From the NCBI RefSeq assembly GCF_001953865.1, contig NZ_MQUQ01000009.1:176705-240704 (forward strand): 64,000 nucleotides of DNA, read 5' to 3'. Every line of letters begins with the position of its first letter. The first letter of the stretch is position 1. A model generated the notes under the pieces. The model ran no database searches, was not told the DNA's origin, and was given only the letters and a program-made list of their open reading frames with translations. Positions 61,426-64,000 of the stretch are shown here, piece after piece. Made by a program: the position numbers and the translations under genes. This DNA is from Amycolatopsis coloradensis (lineage in GTDB: Bacteria; Actinomycetota; Actinomycetes; Mycobacteriales; Pseudonocardiaceae).

Positions 61426-61830
61426 GTGGCGATTCGGCTGGCGGCGATCCAACGCGCTGTCGCCGCCCTGCGCCGCATGGACAAGTCCGGGCTGCCGATC
61501 AACTTTGACGCCGTCGCCAGGCAGGCACGGGTGTCACGATCTTGGCTTTACAATCAGCCGGATCTGCGTGTCGAGATCGAACGGCTCCGCACCCGGTAAA
61601 GTCCAGCCTCGCCGACCCGGCCGGTTCCCGACCGGCAACGAGCCTCCGACGCTTCGCTGTTGCGCCGCCTGCAGTCCGCCACCGAGCGGGGCCGGCACCT
61701 GGACGCGGAGAACAAACAACTCCGTGAAGCGCTCGCCTTGGCCCTCGGCGAGCGCAGGGTGGCCGACGTTCGTGGCAGTACCCGCGACACGCCCAGAAGG
61801 AAATCCTCAGCGATCAACGGACCCTGCTGA
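61426..61830 (+). pseudogene. DUF6262-like transposon accessory gene, frameshifted
   Basis: The first frame reads AIQRAVAALRRMDKSGLPIN, FDAVARQARVSRSWLYNQPD and LRVEIERLRTR, then TAA near 61599. Another frame continues ASDASLLRRLQSATERGRHL and DAENKQLREALALALGERRV, ending at 61830. Together they match the HTH-plus-coiled-coil layout of DUF6262 proteins encoded with Tn554-type recombinases. A frameshift near 61600 splits the gene, and the N-terminus lacks a good start. No recombinase partner is adjacent. Confidence 0.7.
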
Positions 61831-61896
61831 CGGCCGTGTCCGCGCGGAGATCACTGAACGTGGCGGCGCCCGTAGATGCTCGGGGATCCTGATGGC

Positions 61897-62437
61897 GTGA
61901 CCGACACACCTGCGCCTGAGGATCCGATCTCGCACGTTCCGCCAGACTTCTTCACGCCTGACGACGGCAAGAAATGGGCAGAGAAGCACTGGTTGAACGT
62001 GCCTGGCCCCTTCTACACAGGCCAGACCGACAACTGTTGGACCGGCCGGCTCCGCACCACGCCACGTCCTCTACGGCGGCGAGTACTACAACGAGTTCGT
62101 CTACCGCCAGCCCAAGACCCGGACAGAGGTCGAGTGCGTGCTGTCTGCCGCCGAGGACGACCCCTTCGACGGCTACGCCTGCGACGCTGACTCGCGGTGG
62201 ACACCGGACGCCGTCCGCGCCTGGTGGGACGAGCGAGGCCAGGTCGAGGAGCATGTCACGGCGCTGCTCGGCGAGTGGACCGCCGCACCGGATTCTTATG
62301 AGCTTGAGGCCGCCGAAGGTGCACGCGAGTTCCTCGCGTACCTGGCGGGTGACCTCAGGACCGACCTTCGGGCCTATGTCTTCCGCCTGGAACAAGGCCG
62401 CTACTCAGACTCTGGCGACTTGCTCCCAGATCTCTGA
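61897..62437 (+). pseudogene. Conserved hypothetical gene with a frameshift
   Basis: The first frame from a GTG at 61897 reads HVPPDFFTPDDGKKWAEKHW, LNVPGPFYTGQTDNCWTGRL. In a second frame the protein goes on PRHVLYGGEYYNEFVYRQPK, CDADSRWTPDAVRAWWDERG and GAREFLAYLAGDLRTDLRAY to 62437. The switch lies near 62057. Joined, they give about 180 residues of coherent sequence like a conserved actinobacterial protein of unknown function. It appears to be a single-base indel. Confidence 0.65.
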
Positions 62438-62601
62438 ACCAGAGCTGGTGATCAGGCGCTTGCCCTGCCCTTGGGAACGTCGAGCTGATATGCCAGCGCA
62501 CGACACGCCGAGCAAGAAACACTGCAGTGATCATCGGATCCACTTGACGGTCGTCATCGACAATGTCCTCATGGCATCGATACTGGTCAACAGCATGATC
62601 A

Positions 62602-63018
62602 ATGCGTCAGCTCAAGATAACGAGCGGCTGCCCGCGACATTCGCCTACGGCGGCATCGAGGTCGCCGAACCACTGGCGCCGCCGCACCGATGCGCTCGTC
62701 CCGCCCGGCACCGAGACCGACACGTTCAGCGCCTCCCGAGTCTTCGCCGTCGTCTACCCCGAGACCGTCACCCTCGCCGAGGTCATCGGGTCGCTCCGCT
62801 GGCGGCGCCTGGCCGCGGGCGGAACCGACGGGCAAACCCTGTTCGCCGCCGAGATCGGCCGCCGCCTCGGCGACCCCGACTATCGGCCCCTGGCCGTGCA
62901 GGACCCGATCGCGCACTGGATGGAACAGGACTGCTGGCGGCCCCCGAGCCCGCCCAACACCACCTACCGGGCGTGCTTCAGGAAGAAGTGCGTCGCGCCG
63001 CGTAACGTGCCGCCATGA
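62602..63018 (+). CDS. Hypothetical protein, N-terminus doubtful
   Basis: From about residue 25 the frame is protein-like: RRRTDALVPPGTETDTFSAS, RVFAVVYPETVTLAEVIGSL, LFAAEIGRRLGDPDYRPLAV, HWMEQDCWRPP. The first 25 residues look like noise, while another frame upstream carries NERLPATFAYGGIEVAEPLA, so an indel near 62680 is possible. The stop overlaps the next start (ATGA), supporting expression. Family unknown. 62438-62601 holds nothing clear. Confidence 0.45.
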   Translation: MRQLKITSGCPRHSPTAASRSPNHWRRRTDALVPPGTETDTFSASRVFAVVYPETVTLAEVIGSLRWRRLAAGGTDGQTLFAAEIGRRLGDPDYRPLAVQDPIAHWMEQDCWRPPSPPNTTYRACFRKKCVAPRNVPP

Positions 63019-63746
63019 CGATGAGCATGTCTGGCCCAGTGCCAACTAATCAGATCCGCGAGCTGGCGACTCCTGAGTTGGCCTTGCAACTACTCAATAG
63101 TTTGGTCTCGAGTGGCACTGTCAACGCCAACAACATGATGCGCGGAGCCGAGCATGCCTTTGAGTTCAATCACGAACCGGATCGCGACGACTTGCTCGAC
63201 CGATTGTCCGATGCGTGGGCCTGGCTGGAATCCCACGGCCTGATCGGTCCGCATGGCAGGAACACGACGTCTTCCTGGCAGCGGGTGACTAGGGTGGGCC
63301 GCGAGCTTGTCAAGGATAAGGCCGCGCTGACCACACTGTGGGCCGACGAACGGCTGGCAGGTGCGCTGGACCCACAACTGGAGGCCAAGGTGCGCCCGAT
63401 CTTCAATCTGGGCGACTACGAGACCGCCTGCTTCGCAGCGATGAAAGCTGTTGAGGTGGAAGTGCGCCGTGTCTCCGGCTTGGACAGCACGATCATCGGT
63501 GTCGATCTGATGCGCAAAGCTTTCAAGCCGGAGGGTGGGCCGCTGGCAGACGCTCAAGCGCACCCGGGTGAACAACTGGCGATCATGAACCTGTTTGCCG
63601 GCTCGATCGGCGCCTTCAAGAACCCCTCAAGCCACCGCACCGTGCACTTCGATGATGCAACCGAGGCAGCCGAAGTCGTACAGACGGCAGACCTGCTGCT
63701 TCGGCTGCTGCGCCGCGCCGAACGACGATTGCAATCGAAGCCTTGA
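63015..63746 (+). CDS. TIGR02391 (Ymh-like) family protein
   Basis: A 243-residue protein. The C-terminal half carries the family signature: GDYETACFAAMKAVEVEVRR, LMRKAFKPEGGPLADAQAHP, NLFAGSIGAFKNPSSHRTVH, and EVVQTADLLLRLLRRAERRL. The NPSSHR segment within helices is HEPN-like. The N-terminal half is a winged-helix-like region (DRLSDAWAWLESHGLIGPHG). TIGR02391 proteins are scattered in prophages and defence-type islands; biochemical role unknown. The ATG overlaps the previous stop; an ATG two or four codons later is also possible. Confidence 0.8.
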   Translation: MTMSMSGPVPTNQIRELATPELALQLLNSLVSSGTVNANNMMRGAEHAFEFNHEPDRDDLLDRLSDAWAWLESHGLIGPHGRNTTSSWQRVTRVGRELVKDKAALTTLWADERLAGALDPQLEAKVRPIFNLGDYETACFAAMKAVEVEVRRVSGLDSTIIGVDLMRKAFKPEGGPLADAQAHPGEQLAIMNLFAGSIGAFKNPSSHRTVHFDDATEAAEVVQTADLLLRLLRRAERRLQSKP

Positions 63747-63789
63747 ACCGGCAACAAGACCGAATACCCCGATTGTTCCCGGGCTACCG

Positions 63790-64000
63790 GGGCTTAGGGC
63801 GTGTCCTGCGGATCTTTTTCATGATCGTGTGCAGATGATGGATCATGGTTGGTCGTGGTGAGTTGACGGATAAGGCCTGGTCGGTGATCGCGCCGTTGCT
63901 GCCCGCGGAGTCGGGGCAGCGGGGTGGTCGGTGGCGTAACCATCGGCAGGTGATCAACGCGATTCTGTGGCATGAGCGGACGGGTTCGCCGTGGCGTGAT
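63790..64000 (+). mobile_element. IS5-family insertion sequence, left end (continues beyond window)
   Basis: The transposase start at 63845 is preceded by about 50 bases including GGGCGTGTCCTGCGGATC, a typical terminal-repeat-like sequence of actinobacterial IS5 elements. The exact end and target duplication cannot be fixed without the right end. Confidence 0.6.
63845..64000 (+). CDS. IS5-family transposase, N-terminal part
   Basis: 52 codons from the ATG at 63845, open at the window edge: GELTDKAWSVIAPLLPAESG, RWRNHRQVINAILWHERTGS, PWRD. This is the DUF4096 N-terminal domain of IS5-type DDE transposases (LTDxxWxxIxPLLP, R.VLNGILWxLRTGxPWRD). Confidence 0.88.
   Translation, partial: MVGRGELTDKAWSVIAPLLPAESGQRGGRWRNHRQVINAILWHERTGSPWRD

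Noticed and set aside
1..64000. CRISPR array
   Set aside because: I saw no series of regularly spaced short repeats, and no Cas-like protein is encoded. The only tandem repeats seen are protein-coding (FG-GAP, WD40, pentapeptide).

Overview
The window is high-GC actinobacterial DNA. GTG starts preceded by GGAGG-type sites are common, and the gene families (actinobacterial LigD, DUF2690-type secreted proteins, FG-GAP/CHAP exoproteins, nSTAND1-WD40 proteins) suggest a Pseudonocardiaceae-like genome (Amycolatopsis or a relative; inferred from style, not from a marker gene). No core metabolic or ribosomal operon is present. The window reads as an accessory region made of defence-like genes, mobile-element remnants, a deleted prophage and secreted-protein/regulator clusters.

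Layout. 0-1.8 kb: end of an integrative element (tyrosine integrase, excisionase-like HTH protein, small coupled ORF). 2.5-8.8 kb: a two-gene operon whose first product is a 1711-residue Cap4/DUF4297-like nuclease plus STAND NTPase (Avs/NLR-like), followed by an overlapping unknown gene. 9-15.2 kb: membrane pentapeptide-repeat protein, DGNHR-motif protein, a broken copy of a repeated gene pair, and two probable HEPN-type genes. 15.6-19.4 kb: secreted SH3-like protein, CHAP/FG-GAP exoprotein, restriction-endonuclease-fold protein with a frameshifted partner. 19.5-34.2 kb: two paralogous signalling cassettes (response regulator, degenerate kinase-like membrane protein, canonical HisKA_3 kinase), each divergent from small secreted proteins, with a LacI-type binding protein, an SGNH esterase-like exoprotein and a frameshifted GAF-LuxR regulator.

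35-42 kb: a two-gene operon (DGNxR/ParB-like large protein plus GIY-YIG-like small protein) and a 1250-residue nSTAND1-WD40 membrane protein. 42.2-45.4 kb: broken HNH gene, a DddA-like deaminase toxin with Imm1 immunity gene and two coupled unknown genes, and a secreted protein. 46-50 kb: the intact copy of the repeated gene pair, then prophage head-tail genes interrupted by an antiparallel AT-richer membrane gene and ending in a truncated tail protein that reads in frame into a DNA ligase D gene (50.1-52.2 kb). 52.2-64 kb: IS relic, membrane protein, a tiny operator-ORF-hairpin unit, a truncated XRE/WD40/KAP gene, several frameshifted or nonsense-broken genes including TnsA-like and DUF6262-like transposon relics, an XRE membrane protein divergent from a secreted SH3-like protein, a TIGR02391-type gene, and the left end of an IS5-family element running off the window.

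The best candidates for undescribed biology are the 2548-8828 operon, the 35097-37705 operon, and a gene pair present as one intact copy (46240-47260), one decayed copy (12019-13036) and two fragments (34400-34606, 54016-54075). All functional statements rest on motif reading by eye; no database search was possible.
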